Origin: Arcuatula senhousia
Taxonomy: Eukaryota > Mollusca > Bivalvia > Mytilida > Mytilidae
Reading direction: 5' to 3'
DNA length: 64,000 bases
NCBI GenBank assembly: GCA_963971305.1
Contig: OZ020305.1
Coordinates: 1,955,001-2,019,000, forward strand
Below the pieces are notes generated by a model. It did not search any database, was not told the origin of the DNA, and saw nothing but the letters and a program-made list of their open reading frames with translations. The position numbers and the translations under genes are program-made. Shown one piece after another: positions 1-11,700 of this stretch; within the stretch, counting starts at the first letter, position 1; each line of letters starts with the position of its first letter.

Positions 1-592
1 AACTATTGCAGATAGAGAGAAGTTGTTGCTTGCTTAATGTTCAGGTCAATTAGCTCTACAAAAGTCTCCATAGGGTCGAAGTTGTCATATGACCTCTTAT
101 AGGGGTTACGGCTCCTAAAATAATGTTTTTTCATGTTTTTGGCCTATAGAAAGAAAACTATAGCAGATAGAGAAAAGCTGTTGCTTGCTTAAATGTTCAG
201 CTCATTTAGCTCTACAAAAGTCTCCATAGGATCGAAGTTGTCTGATGACCCTTAATAGGGGTTACGGCCCCTAAAATAACCTTTTTCATGTTTTTGGCCT
301 TTAGAATGAAAACTATAGTAGATAGAGAAAAGCTGTTGCTTGCTTAAATGTTCAGTGCATAAAGCTCTACAAAAGTCTCCATAGGGTTGAAGTTGTCAGA
401 TGACCCCTTATAGGGGTTACGGCCCCTAAAATAACGGTTTTTTGTGTTTTTGGCCTATAGAATGAAAACTATAGTAGATAAAGAAAAAACTGTTGCTTGC
501 TTAAATGTTCAGCTCATTTAGCTCTACAAAATATAGGGTTGATATCAAGACCAGGTGAGCGATTTAGGCTCCTTGGAGCCTCTTGTTTTACA
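1..592. repeat. ~154-bp tandem repeat with bivalve-type repeat terminus
   Basis: Four copies of a ~154-bp unit begin near 1, 155, 308 and 462. Each holds AGATAGAGAAAAGCTGTTGC-like sequence, a TTAGCTCTACAAAAGTC motif and TAGGGGTTACGGCCCCTAA. The array ends in CAGGTGAGCGATTTAGGCTC...GCCTCTTG, the same terminus found at 5486-5525 and 12150-12187. It may extend left of the window. Confidence 0.85.
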
Positions 593-599
593 ATTATGG

Positions 600-772
600 G
601 TGAGGTGCCAAATAAACCAAATTAAAACTTAATCCAGAATATCCCAAATTACGATATTATCATGTATGCAAAGCTTTTTAGTTATGTTTAATTTTTGCAC
701 ATATAATTTTTGGGGAAGTGCAAAATAAATCAAAATAAAACTTTATCCATAATATCCCAATTTACGATATTG
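600..772. repeat. Two copies of a ~118-bp AT-rich unit
   Basis: The motif 'AATATCCCAAATTACGATATT' region at 600-660 recurs at about 718-772, each preceded by AAATAAA(C/T)CAAA(T)TAAAAC. Confidence 0.6.
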
Positions 773-773
773 T

Positions 774-935
774 TTTGACTGGAGTTCGCGTTGTTGATTG
801 ATATTCAGTATTTTGTGTTTCCATGTTTTACATGTTGTCTGTTTTTTGTCCCGTTCTTGTTGGTGTTTACTGGTTTTGTCTTCGCCCTTTCAGACTTTTG
901 ACATTCAGATACCCCATTGGTACCTCTGCTTCCAA
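774..935 (+). mobile_element. Penelope-like element, 3' tail only (subfamily B)
   Basis: GACTGGAGTTCGCGTTGTTG through GGTACCTCTGCTTCC is nearly the same as the tail of the coding copy at 7466-9500. It is strongly 5'-truncated, as is usual for target-primed retroelements. No coding capacity. Confidence 0.75.
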
Positions 936-982
936 CAAAAACAAGGACAACACATAGCAACAAACTTTGCAATTCAAATAAA

Positions 983-1203
983 TGTTTGCATCACAGGTCA
1001 TCATTGTCATGTCTAGTAGACACATGTGTGCATCACAGGTCTTCATTGACATGTTTAGGAGAGAAATGTGTGCATTACATGTCATCATTGTCATGTCTAG
1101 AAGACACATGTGTGCATCACAGGTCATCATTGTCATGTCTAGAAGACACATGTGTGCATCACAGGTCATCATTGTCATGTCTAGAAGACAACAAATGTGT
1201 GCA
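983..1203. repeat. 42-bp minisatellite, about 5 copies
   Basis: The unit TGTGTGCATCACAGGTCATC... is 42 bases. Because the length is a multiple of three it leaves frames open on both strands, giving spurious 14-residue repeat ORFs. It directly follows the Penelope-like tail. Confidence 0.85.
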
Positions 1204-1214
1204 TCACAGGCAGA

Positions 1215-1400
1215 CCTGGGGTAATTAAAAAAGTAATTGTAATTAGCTGTAATTAATTACATGTTTTCCATGTAATTGAAAGTAATGTGTAATTGAGGCA
1301 AATTTTAGTTACTTGTAATTGAAAGTAATGCATTACTTTTCATATTTTGCATGTAATGCCAATTACTTTCCAATTACATATCATTACATTCATGACATTT
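1215..1400. repeat. TAATTAC-rich repeat
   Basis: Dense GTAATT/AATTAC motifs in both orientations (e.g. GTAATTGTAATTAGCTGTAA), giving hairpin potential. I recognise it as a dispersed repeat end but cannot name the family. Confidence 0.45.
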
Positions 1401-2516
1401 CTTTTTTAATTTTTTTTGTAACTAACTTAGAAGCTCTATGCAAATTTGTGTTTTAATGAAGTAGATAAAAATTAAGAACTGTATGCAAAATTTAGAACAA
1501 ACTTCTTTTGAAAAAATTGAAACAAAATCATAAAATTGTTTCTACTAATGAAGCGAATCAAATGAAGTATAAGGACACACATCACTTTTTAAAAAAAACA
1601 TTGAAAATATCACAGCACATTTTAATGTCATTCATAAACCATCATGAGATCCAAGGCATGATAACAGTGTATTGGTACTATTTTGGTATTTTGAATTTCT
1701 TTTGACTTTTTGTTGTTAATGCTTTGACATATACATTTATTCCACATCTCCATATTTTCTGTGAATAAACATGTTGTTTTATCACAAACACTTCCACAAA
1801 CCATATGAATTTGTTAAAATCAATTCTCTTTGATGTGTCAAGATCGATTAATATCATTACAGATGTATTACTTCCTATTCTAACTTCAAAAGCCAAAAAT
1901 TTATGAAATTTACATAACACTGTTAAAAGATTCTTTTTTTTTCAAACAGTTTCCTTTAACAGCCTGCTGAAGGCTAGGTTTGATTAAAATTTACAGAATC
2001 AATTTTTAAACATTAGAACGTACACAAGGATATCTACATGAACTAAAGAGGTCTTGTTTGTGGGACACTTAGGTATCTATCTGTGTATTGTGTTTGTCCT
2101 CGCAATCACAGGACCTGTGACATTTATTGTTGAAAGAAATGAAAACACTACAACATGGCATGACATTGGACTAGGAGGAATTCTTTTGCAAGCATTTTTG
2201 AAGTAATTTGTTTGATAAAGTTGGCATATCTCTGTATATTTGTCCAACCCAAATCAGCTATATTAATTCAGTGACTTTTCTATGACGGAACCATTTCAAT
2301 ATTATCACGAAACATTTTACTGTTGCAGATTGGCAAATGATCAAACAAAAATCACCACAAAATTGCTTGATTCAATGACTTAAAATACCTGTAGCAAGGC
2401 AGGGCATCTTGTCCTAGTGATTTGTTTTTAGAATTTAGGTACAAAAGTATGTCATATATCAAGATTAATCCATTTGTAATAATGAGTTATGGTATCAAAT
2501 GTTTCTCCATTTATAG
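1400..2516. other. Non-coding, FOCAD intron
   Basis: AT-rich sequence with no open frame resembling a gene. It lies before the first visible FOCAD exon, so it is probably intron. Confidence 0.6.
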
Positions 2517-2786
2517 GAGAGCTTGAACCAGGCTTCACTCACCAACTTAACCTCTGGAGGGTATGGGAGTCAAGAGATGGCCCAGCTGGCTCTGACATTA
2601 TCTAACAATGACCAAGCATCAAGGATATGGCTAAAGAATCTCAAATCATGTCTTCCAAAAATGCAGTTCGTTTCCATAACAGTGACACACCTTGTATCAT
2701 CTGTATTCTTGGTGGCAACTTTTGTGGAAGTTACTGATCTAGCTCTGGAAACACTTATTGATATAGCCAAGTATGACATCAGTCAG
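2517..2786 (+). CDS. FOCAD: FOCAD exon 1 of window
   Basis: Acceptor TTATAG before 2517 and donor GTGAGT at 2787; 90 codons, phase 0 at both ends. It ends LIDIAKYDISQ, which aligns with the family segment just before the V/SPNF(L)P motif of the next exon. There is no start Met here. The coding sequence must continue upstream, because the family has about 400 more N-terminal residues. Confidence 0.85.
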
Positions 2787-5700
2787 GTGAGTTATGCCTT
2801 CTCTTGTTACTTGCATGACCCTGTCCCCGTTGTCACTCTAATATTGGTGTTCAACATGTCCAAAGTCCCCATGTCTAGCTGTTTTTGAGCAAACAATAGG
2901 TATCCCAATGGGCACAAATTGTGCACCATTGCTTGCCGATTTGTTTCTTCATTCATATGAAGCGGACTTCTTACAATCACTTCTAGACAAAAAAGACCGC
3001 AAACTTGCTTTATCCTTCAATCTCACATTTCGTTATATTGATGATGTCCTTTCACTAAACAATCCTCGATTTGGTGACTATTTACATCTCATATATCCGA
3101 AGGAACTTGAGATAAAGGACACTACAGATTCTAGGAGGTCCGCTTCATATCTGGATCTATTTCTCGAAATTGACAAACAAGGAAGGCTTTGTACAAAGCT
3201 CTATGACAAACGTGATGACTTCAACTTTCCAATAGTTAACTTTCCCTTTCTGTGTAGCAACATTCCGTCCGCTCCAGCATATGGAGTTTACGTATCACAA
3301 TTGATTCGCTATTCCAGAGCATGTGGGGAGTACAACGACTTCCTTGATAGAGCCTCACGGCTGACAAGCAAATTGTTAACACAGGGGTACGTTGCTCCCA
3401 GGTTGTTGTCATCACTCAAGAAATTTTACGGACGACATCATGTGCTTGTATACAAATACGGGATTTCTATCTCTCAGATGAGCACAGATGTTGGTTTGAC
3501 ATAGAGTTTTGTAATGTCATCCTTTCTCGATTTGACCAACACTTAATCGATCTTTGGCAACGTGACGGGTGTGCTATAGCAAGCAGGAACTGCTTACTCT
3601 TCCGGAGCACCTGAGTTCACTCTCGTTACGACTTGAGTTCACGTTGCTGAATGCGGTTTTGTTGTTATGTGTGTTTGTGTTTTATGTTGTTATGTGGTTT
3701 GTTTTGTTGTGATGATTTTTGTCTGCCAGTTCTGTCTTTGTCTTTACGGTTTTATGATACTGATTACCCCTTTGGTACACCTTTGCTTCTAGGAACACTG
3801 ATTGATATAGCCAAGTATGACACTTGTCAGGTAAGTTACCACCCTTTATTGGTTTTGTGACCCTTTCATCAGGTACTTTATTCTTGGTGTCAACTTGTGT
3901 TGAAGGTACATGATTAGCTTTGAAAAAACTGATTTATATAGCTAATAATGGTGTCAGTCAGGTGAGGTAAAGCCACTCCCATTTTTTATTTCTTGCACAG
4001 CCCCTGTCCCTTCTTCGTTGCTACTGTATTCCTGGTGTCTATAGTCCTCATGTTACCAGTTTAGCGATGGAATAACTGATTGATATAGCCAAATATGGAC
4101 ATCAGGTGAGTTATAAGTTCATTTATCTTTTTTTTACTTTAATCCCTCCATTGGTATAGTATTATGCTATATTGATTTATGGTAGACCAATGCTGGCACA
4201 GTTGGTGTACATGTATCTATATCGAGCCATACTGAAAAGAAACATGAAAATTTTGATAATAAAATACATCTTGTACTGGATTTGTTTATACAATGCTAAA
4301 AGGAAATCGTAATATCCAGAGCTATGTTAACTTTTAAGACGTAATCTGATTAACCTCAATTGGATAATCAAACATACTGAGTTACGTCTTCAAAGAAGAA
4401 TAGTTTTCATGCAGCTAAATCTCCTCTATGTTCATTTTTTTTTGTTCAATAACTCATGAAGATTAACTGAAATCCTTGTGAAGGTTTAGTTATGCTTTAA
4501 ACTTGAAATAATTCGTAGATGACTTTAAAGGAGAGATAAAAGCAAGCATGATCAGTTCTCTGAAATGACAATTTTAATCAAGAGAAAATTTTGACAAATT
4601 AAGATTTAATCTTTAAGGTAAAAATATGGATTTGAAAATTAAAATCAAAGATATCCCACAGTGATTCACGATGTTTAACAGAAATACAATTTCAAGAGAT
4701 GATGACTAAATTTGAATAAAACAATGATATAAAAACCAAGGAGTTATTAATATAAAGACCAGTGGTAGCTTCAGTTTTTGTCTTGCTGTGAGACATAGTT
4801 GTTACTTTACTGGCGGCGTTAACTTTCAATGTTAAGGTTTTTTAGCATATATCAAGAACAATATGTTGATGAAACTTGGTCTGCATATGCATGCCCCAGA
4901 AGTAGCACATTTGCATCCCCATCTTTTGACCTTGATTTCTGGTTGAGTGACTTACAATCTTCAATACATATAGTAGCAGTGTTAAGGTTTTGCGAGCACC
5001 TCCATATCTCAAGAACTATAAGTCCTAGGTTGATAAAATTTGGTATGCATCTGCCCGAGTAGTACCTTAGCACAGTTGCACAGTTGACAACTACGAGATT
5101 TATTAATCCTTTCGATGTTGGTCTGTTAAAACAGCATCTTCATATTCCCCCCTTGACCAGTTGAGTTACTTTGATAGTTTTCATTGGTGTATTGGGGGAA
5201 GTTCAGATGAGTTTAGTTTTTTTCTCAACAATAGATAATTTATTAATGTACAGTGGAATAACTAGGTATTCTGATGGTGCCGGCAGGCGAGAGATACTTT
5301 AGTGTTTACTCTTGTTCTACATGTATAAGCCTCAAATAATACATATGATTAAATCTCAGAATGCCATAGTTTCAAAACATGCTAAGAGAAAAATCCCTTC
5401 TAGACATACAACAAAATACTTTTACACTTTTCTTTTAATTTGAGCTCATTTAGCTCTACAAAAGTCTTTATAGGGTCGACATCAAGACCAGGTGAGCGAT
5501 TCAGGCTCCTGGGAGCATCTTGTTTTTATGGTTGCTTTGGTAACCAAGAATGGCCATAACAAATCAAAAAATGACTTTTTCCATCATTTGACAAGTACAT
5601 TTTCACCTTTATTTATCTTTTAAATTATAGACAAGTCCAATGGTTCTCTGACTCAAAATAAAAAAAGGCAATTGAGGTATTTTTGTGAACAATTGTCACA

Positions 5701-8700
5701 GTCCTGAGGGTTAAACATTTTTATGCAAAATTTCTCTTTGCCAAAATAATCCCAATCATGCTTTTACAGGGAGATAAGAAGGGTAGAAGAGGCCAAATGG
5801 GTGGGGTTGTGATCACCAAAATGACACAGGGCATCCAAAGTCCTCTACATGTAGTAAAGGGTTAATAAAGCAAGAACAAACAGAAATTAAATGAACGTTT
5901 TTGGCTTTAGATAGATATCATTATATAGACTTAAAAGTAAACGTTTTACATTTTATTTAGCACTAGTAGAAAGAAGGGTTATTTGGCCTCATTTGTTAAT
6001 TACCGACAGACATACAAAAATACCTTTGTTTAGTCAAATTATGTACTAAAGACGGCTACATGACAAAATCATAAATTAAGAAATTAAGGTTTAAGAAATA
6101 AAACAACTTATTTGTTTGTCTTTTGTCATGAAATAGATTTGATTAAATTCAAATTTTCAAGGTGTCCTTCAATTTCAAAGAATCAATAAATTATTATACA
6201 AATGCATTACACCTTTCCTGTCACATTTTTTCTTAGATGGAAAATAAAAAAATTAAATCTAATGTTTTTACATTTAAAGTCTTCTAATTTCCTTCCTAAA
6301 ATTTCAAATGATCTACTTTATTTATTTCAGTCTCCAAATTTCCTGCCACTGATGGTTTTTAAGCTCAGGATTGAGACTAGCTGGGATGTAAAACTGAATG
6401 TATTACGCTCACTACCGAGATTAGCCAGACAAAAGGTAAAATCCATAGAGCTTACATCACTTGTAAATTACCATTGACAGCATGTGTAGAAAACATCAAG
6501 CTAGGTTGCTACAATTTGTATTGAAATAAGCAGCGGAAGGTGTACTGTAAAAGACAATTTTCCCGTCATCGTTACCTATAATTAGCAACTAAACAGGACT
6601 GATGTGCAATATGAAATGTTACTGAAAAAAGATTAGCTATGCTTCTATGGTTAAAGAATTATTATAGTGATGTATAGGAAAATTGATTAAGGTGAAGCAG
6701 TGGAGAAAACTTGACAAAATTGAAATTGGATTTATCTTTCTGAGAAATAAGCCAGCTACCAAGACAAAAAAAGGGTGCTTTAATAATCTTTGTTAATATA
6801 ATGTTGTTTTTTTTTTAAACTTAGACATTAGAGCAGTTTTAATGAGATGTTATGTGAGGTACAACTACATGACACAACTTCTATGAAAAAAAACAGTTCA
6901 AATTTCCACAACAGCAACAAAATGTCATACACATGTATTCTGGCCACACTTTTCCCCCATTTTGTGGCCTCTGTACTTAAAACTAAGCATTCCCTAGATA
7001 ACCTGACCCCACATTTGGGCTAATATCTTATTTTGTATCTTTAGATATGTGTAGCCCCTATCCTGACGACTATAATATCTCAAGGGGACATTTGGCGTCA
7101 AGCCCCTTTCTCCAGGAAATTAAATCTTGTTTCATAACTTTAGGTATGTGTGGCTCCTATCCTGAAAACTATCCAGTCCCTAGGGACCACCCCACGTCTC
7201 AGACCTTTGTCCCTCAGTCTGATGGTGGACCTCTGGCAGCTTCAGGACAGATGTTTCCCACAGTTACTCCAGATGATACAGGATGCTACATTAGTGACCT
7301 TTGATCTCCAGCTGGCCAGAGCTAAGGCCATTCTAGAAATTTGTAAAACTAGGTATAAATTATATGTTATGATAAAAATTTGAGGAATGAACCAATGTTT
7401 GATTATTGGAAAACCTAACCCCACATTTGGGCTCATGTATTATTTTGTATCTTAAGGTATGTGTAGGTTTTCAACTATAAACAAGTGTTGTGGGATTTCC
7501 AAATCAATGACCTCAAAGCAAAACCTCCAGACTGTACCTGTGAAAAGTCCCCATTCAAATATGGTCCCTCTGGCCACATTATCACTGGTGACCTCAACAT
7601 CGTAGAAAATGACTTATTTCGCGATGTTTTGGCTAAAGGACCTAAATATCGTGAGCCAAGACGAATCAACTGGAGCTATAATTTCAAAACAATTATGGAT
7701 TCAGTTGAGGACTATGCCAGAAAATGGGCCAAAAAAGAACAGGAGAAAGAATGTGACGTTTTGTCAGAATGGGTAAAAGCTGTGAGGTCATTGGTTTTGA
7801 AAAGAATCAATTCTTTGAAAGGCTCAATGAGCACTAAGGCAACATCCATTTTCAGCAACGCTGATGTTGCCAAAACATTGTCCACCTTACATGACAAATG
7901 TGTTGTTGTAACTGCAGACATAGCATCAAATAACATCATTTTTGTGTGCAAGAAACATTATATTGACTGTTTGACAGCTGAATTGGGGGTTGGTTGTACC
8001 AGCAATAGCACCACATACACGGCTACAACACTGTCTAAGGGGAAATCATTGACAATCACAAATCTGTCATTTCCTCCTTCGGCCTTTCTGTTGGTGGCAG
8101 TAATGATGACATTCCATCCCTGTATTGGATTCCTAAATTACATAAAAATCCATACAAACAGCGCTTCATTGCAGGATCATCCAAATGTACAACTAAGCCT
8201 CTTTCAGTTCTGTTGACTTCAATACTTACAGCAATAAAATCCGGCCTCCAGAAATATTACGATTGTTGTTATTCTAGAAATGGTGTCAATCAAATGTGGA
8301 TCCTGAAGAATTCGAAAGAACTGATGGAGATTCTTAACTCTAAATCAGTTTCATCTTGTAACAGCATCAAAACATTCGATTTCTCCACACTTTACACTTC
8401 TATTCCACATGAACAACTGAAATCGCGATTGCCACAGCTGATTAAACGCAGCTTTTTCAAAAAGAATGGAAAACGCAGGTACAAATTTCTTGTAGTCGAT
8501 TATACCAAGATGTCATCAATGAGTCTAAGAAAAAGAACAAATTTACAGAAGACCAAATAATCGACATGCTCAACTTTCTTATTGACAACATATTTGTTCA
8601 GTTTGGTGGACATGTTTTTCAGCAATCAATAGGGATTCCAATGGGCACCAGTTGTGCACCTTTGCTTGCTGATTTGTTCATTCATATGAAGCAGACTTCT

Positions 8701-11700
8701 TACAATCTCTTCTAGACAAAAAAGACCGTAGACTAGCTCTCTCTTTCAACCTCACGTTCCGTTATATTGATGATGTCCTTTCACTAAACAATTCTCGATT
8801 TGGTGACTTTCTCAATCTCATATATCCCCAGAAGCTTGAGATAAAGGACACAACGGATTCTAGGAAGCCTGCTTCATATTTAGATCTACAGCTAGAAATT
8901 GACTCACAAGGAAGACTTTCAACAAGGTTGATGACTTCAACTTTCCAATCGTCAACTTTCCCTTCTTGTGTAGCAACATTCCGTCTGCTCCAGCTTATGG
9001 AGTTTACGTATCTCAATTGATTCGTTACTCCAGAGCGTGCGGGACTTACATCGATTTCCTTAGCAGAGCGACATGTCTGACGCAAAAATTGCTCACACAG
9101 GGTTATGTTGCTCCTCGGTTGCTGTCTTCACCCAAGAAATTTCACGGAAGACATCATGCACTTATAGACAGATATGGGATTTTGATCTCTCAGATGAGTG
9201 CAGATGTTGGTTTGTCATAGGGTGTTGTTATGTCTTCCTTTACCGGATTTGACACGTTGAATGGACTATTGGTCACGCGACGGGTGTGCTATAGCAAGCA
9301 GGAACTGCTTACTCTTCCGGAGCACCTGAGTTCACTCTTGTTTCGACTGGAGTTCGCGTTGTTGATTGATATTCAGTTATTTTGTGTTTCCATGTTTTAC
9401 ATGTCTGTTTTTGTCCCGTTCCTGTTGGTGTTTACTGGTTTTGTCTCTGCCCTTTCGGACTTTTGATATTCGGATACCCAATTGGTACCTCTGCCTCTTT
9501 GAACTAATGCATGGGAAGGGTTTGGTGATTGAAATTAGTGTTAAATTGTCCTTATTCAGCCAATCATAAAATGCCAATAAAACAATTGTTAGATATATAT
9601 AAAAACCATATTTCCAGACAATGATTTTTTCTATGCCTGATGTCCAATCGTCTATTCAATACTCACAAAAGGATCTCTACCAAAGGATTGAAAATGCCAA
9701 ACACTATATAAATATGAAGAGCATAGACCTATCTAAACAAAAATGCTGACTGGGAACCAATATATGACTTAGATCAACCTATATCTTGGGAAGGAAAAGC
9801 CTTAAGGTTTTGACAATTTTAAAATTTAAACAGATTATTTCAAAGTTAAAATAAAAGTATTGATGCTTGTGCGGGCTAACCTTGGTATATTAAAATTTCA
9901 CCAGAAGCGCTTACCTTCAGAGGGGTTAAAGAATGAAAATACCAAATGCTATATTTTCCAAACAAGAATTTTTTATGATGGATTTGACGGATTTTTGTAA
10001 TTTTATGATACAATTGTGATTTATTTCCAGACCAGAACAGCATGGTACAGACATGTTAGGTCCACTGTCAGACATTCTGAATACATGTACTGAAGATTCT
10101 CAGGCCCCTGTAGCTGCCATGGCCCTGGAGGGTCTATACCATCTTTGTGAGGCTGAGGTAAAATCATGTCTATATAAGTAGGTTTGAAAGTTAAATGTTC
10201 AAACTGCTCTTTCCTGCTTAGTATGGTTTCATTATCATTCGTGTGATCCATTGTTTTGTCCACTGGACATGCAACTGAGCATTCTCTAGTCCGTGTAACT
10301 GCCATGGCACTTGAGGGTCTATATCATCTATGTGAGGAAGAGGTAAAATCATGTTTTTAGCTCACCTGACCCGAAGGGTCATGTGAGCTATTGCTGTCAC
10401 TTGGCGTCCGTCATCTGTCCTTCGTCTGTCGTCCGTCTTCCTTCCTAAACTTTTCAAAGCTTAACTCGTCTGACACCATACATCATACATGCAAATAACT
10501 CAAATACATTGACAGATATAAAAATTCTGGCATAAGGTTGAAGTGTATAGCACCTTCAGATTTACCTGCCAAGAAATTTTCAAGAAGATCCAACAACTGA
10601 TGTAGGAGTTATTGCCCTTTTTCTGGATTTTTTCTCAAAATTTTTGACTTATTTAGCCTTATAGCTTGAAAACTATACAAGATAATTCAAGAATTTAAAT
10701 TGCATATGATTTAGAACATCAAGATCTATATTTCATGTAATTAAGTCAAAGCTGTAGGGCCATTTCTTTTAGGAGTTATGGCCCTTAAGGATGGTCACTC
10801 TTCATATTTCTGAATTTCAGTCAGAATTCGGAACTCCACTAGACTTTCCTTTGAATATTGAAGAACTTTTTTACACACTGATCCCTACTTTTTATAACAT
10901 TTTCTGTTTCTGATTATTTAGACCTAAAGAATTAACTGTACAAATTTTCTTAAAATTCTTGATACAATTTCATAGTTTATAAGGTCAAAAACATCACAAT
11001 GTTAAAGTAATGTAAAATCTAGAGGAGTCTAATTTCCTGTCATTTTTTTACGTCCTATATCTTGGAAACCAGCACACAAACCTATAGTTTTCTTTTTGTC
11101 ATTTGATAAAGTGGACAACTATTAATCATTTACACCGCAAATTATAAAAAGTTTAATAGAAGAAATTTCAGAAGTGACCATCCTTAAATCGTCAAAATTT
11201 ACCATTTTTCATTACTTTTGCCCTGAATTTCAAAGATTAACTTGTCTGACACCATAAGACCAACTGCATTTAAACTTGGCACCCATGTTTAATAGCATAT
11301 CTGCTACATCTTTATTGTTCAGATGTTTGATTTGTCAAACACATGGCCGCCATGGCTAAAAATAGAACCTAGGGGTAAATTGCAGTTTTTTGCTAATAAC
11401 TCAAAAATGGTTACAGATATCAAAATTAAGCAAAATCAAAAGTGATCAGCAACTCAAGATCTACCTGCTCTGTAATTTTTCAAGAAGATCCAACTTTTGA
11501 TGTAAGAGTTATTGCCTTTTTCTGGATTTTTTTCAAAATTTTTCACTTATTTAGCCTTATATCTTGAAAACTACACAAGATAATTCAAAAATTTAAATTG
11601 CATTTGATTAAGCACATCAAGATCTACATTTCATGAATTAAGTCGAAGCTGTAGGACCATTTCTTTTAGAAGTCATGGCCCTTAAAGCGACAAAATTTAC

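Noticed and set aside
867..1228. Repetitive proteins on both strands (MTMMTCDAHMCLLD-type repeats)
   Set aside because: By-product of a 42-bp minisatellite whose length is a multiple of three.
2887..9500. Hammerhead ribozyme in Penelope-like tails
   Set aside because: PLEs often carry one, but no CTGATGA...GAAA core in a plausible fold was found in the tails.
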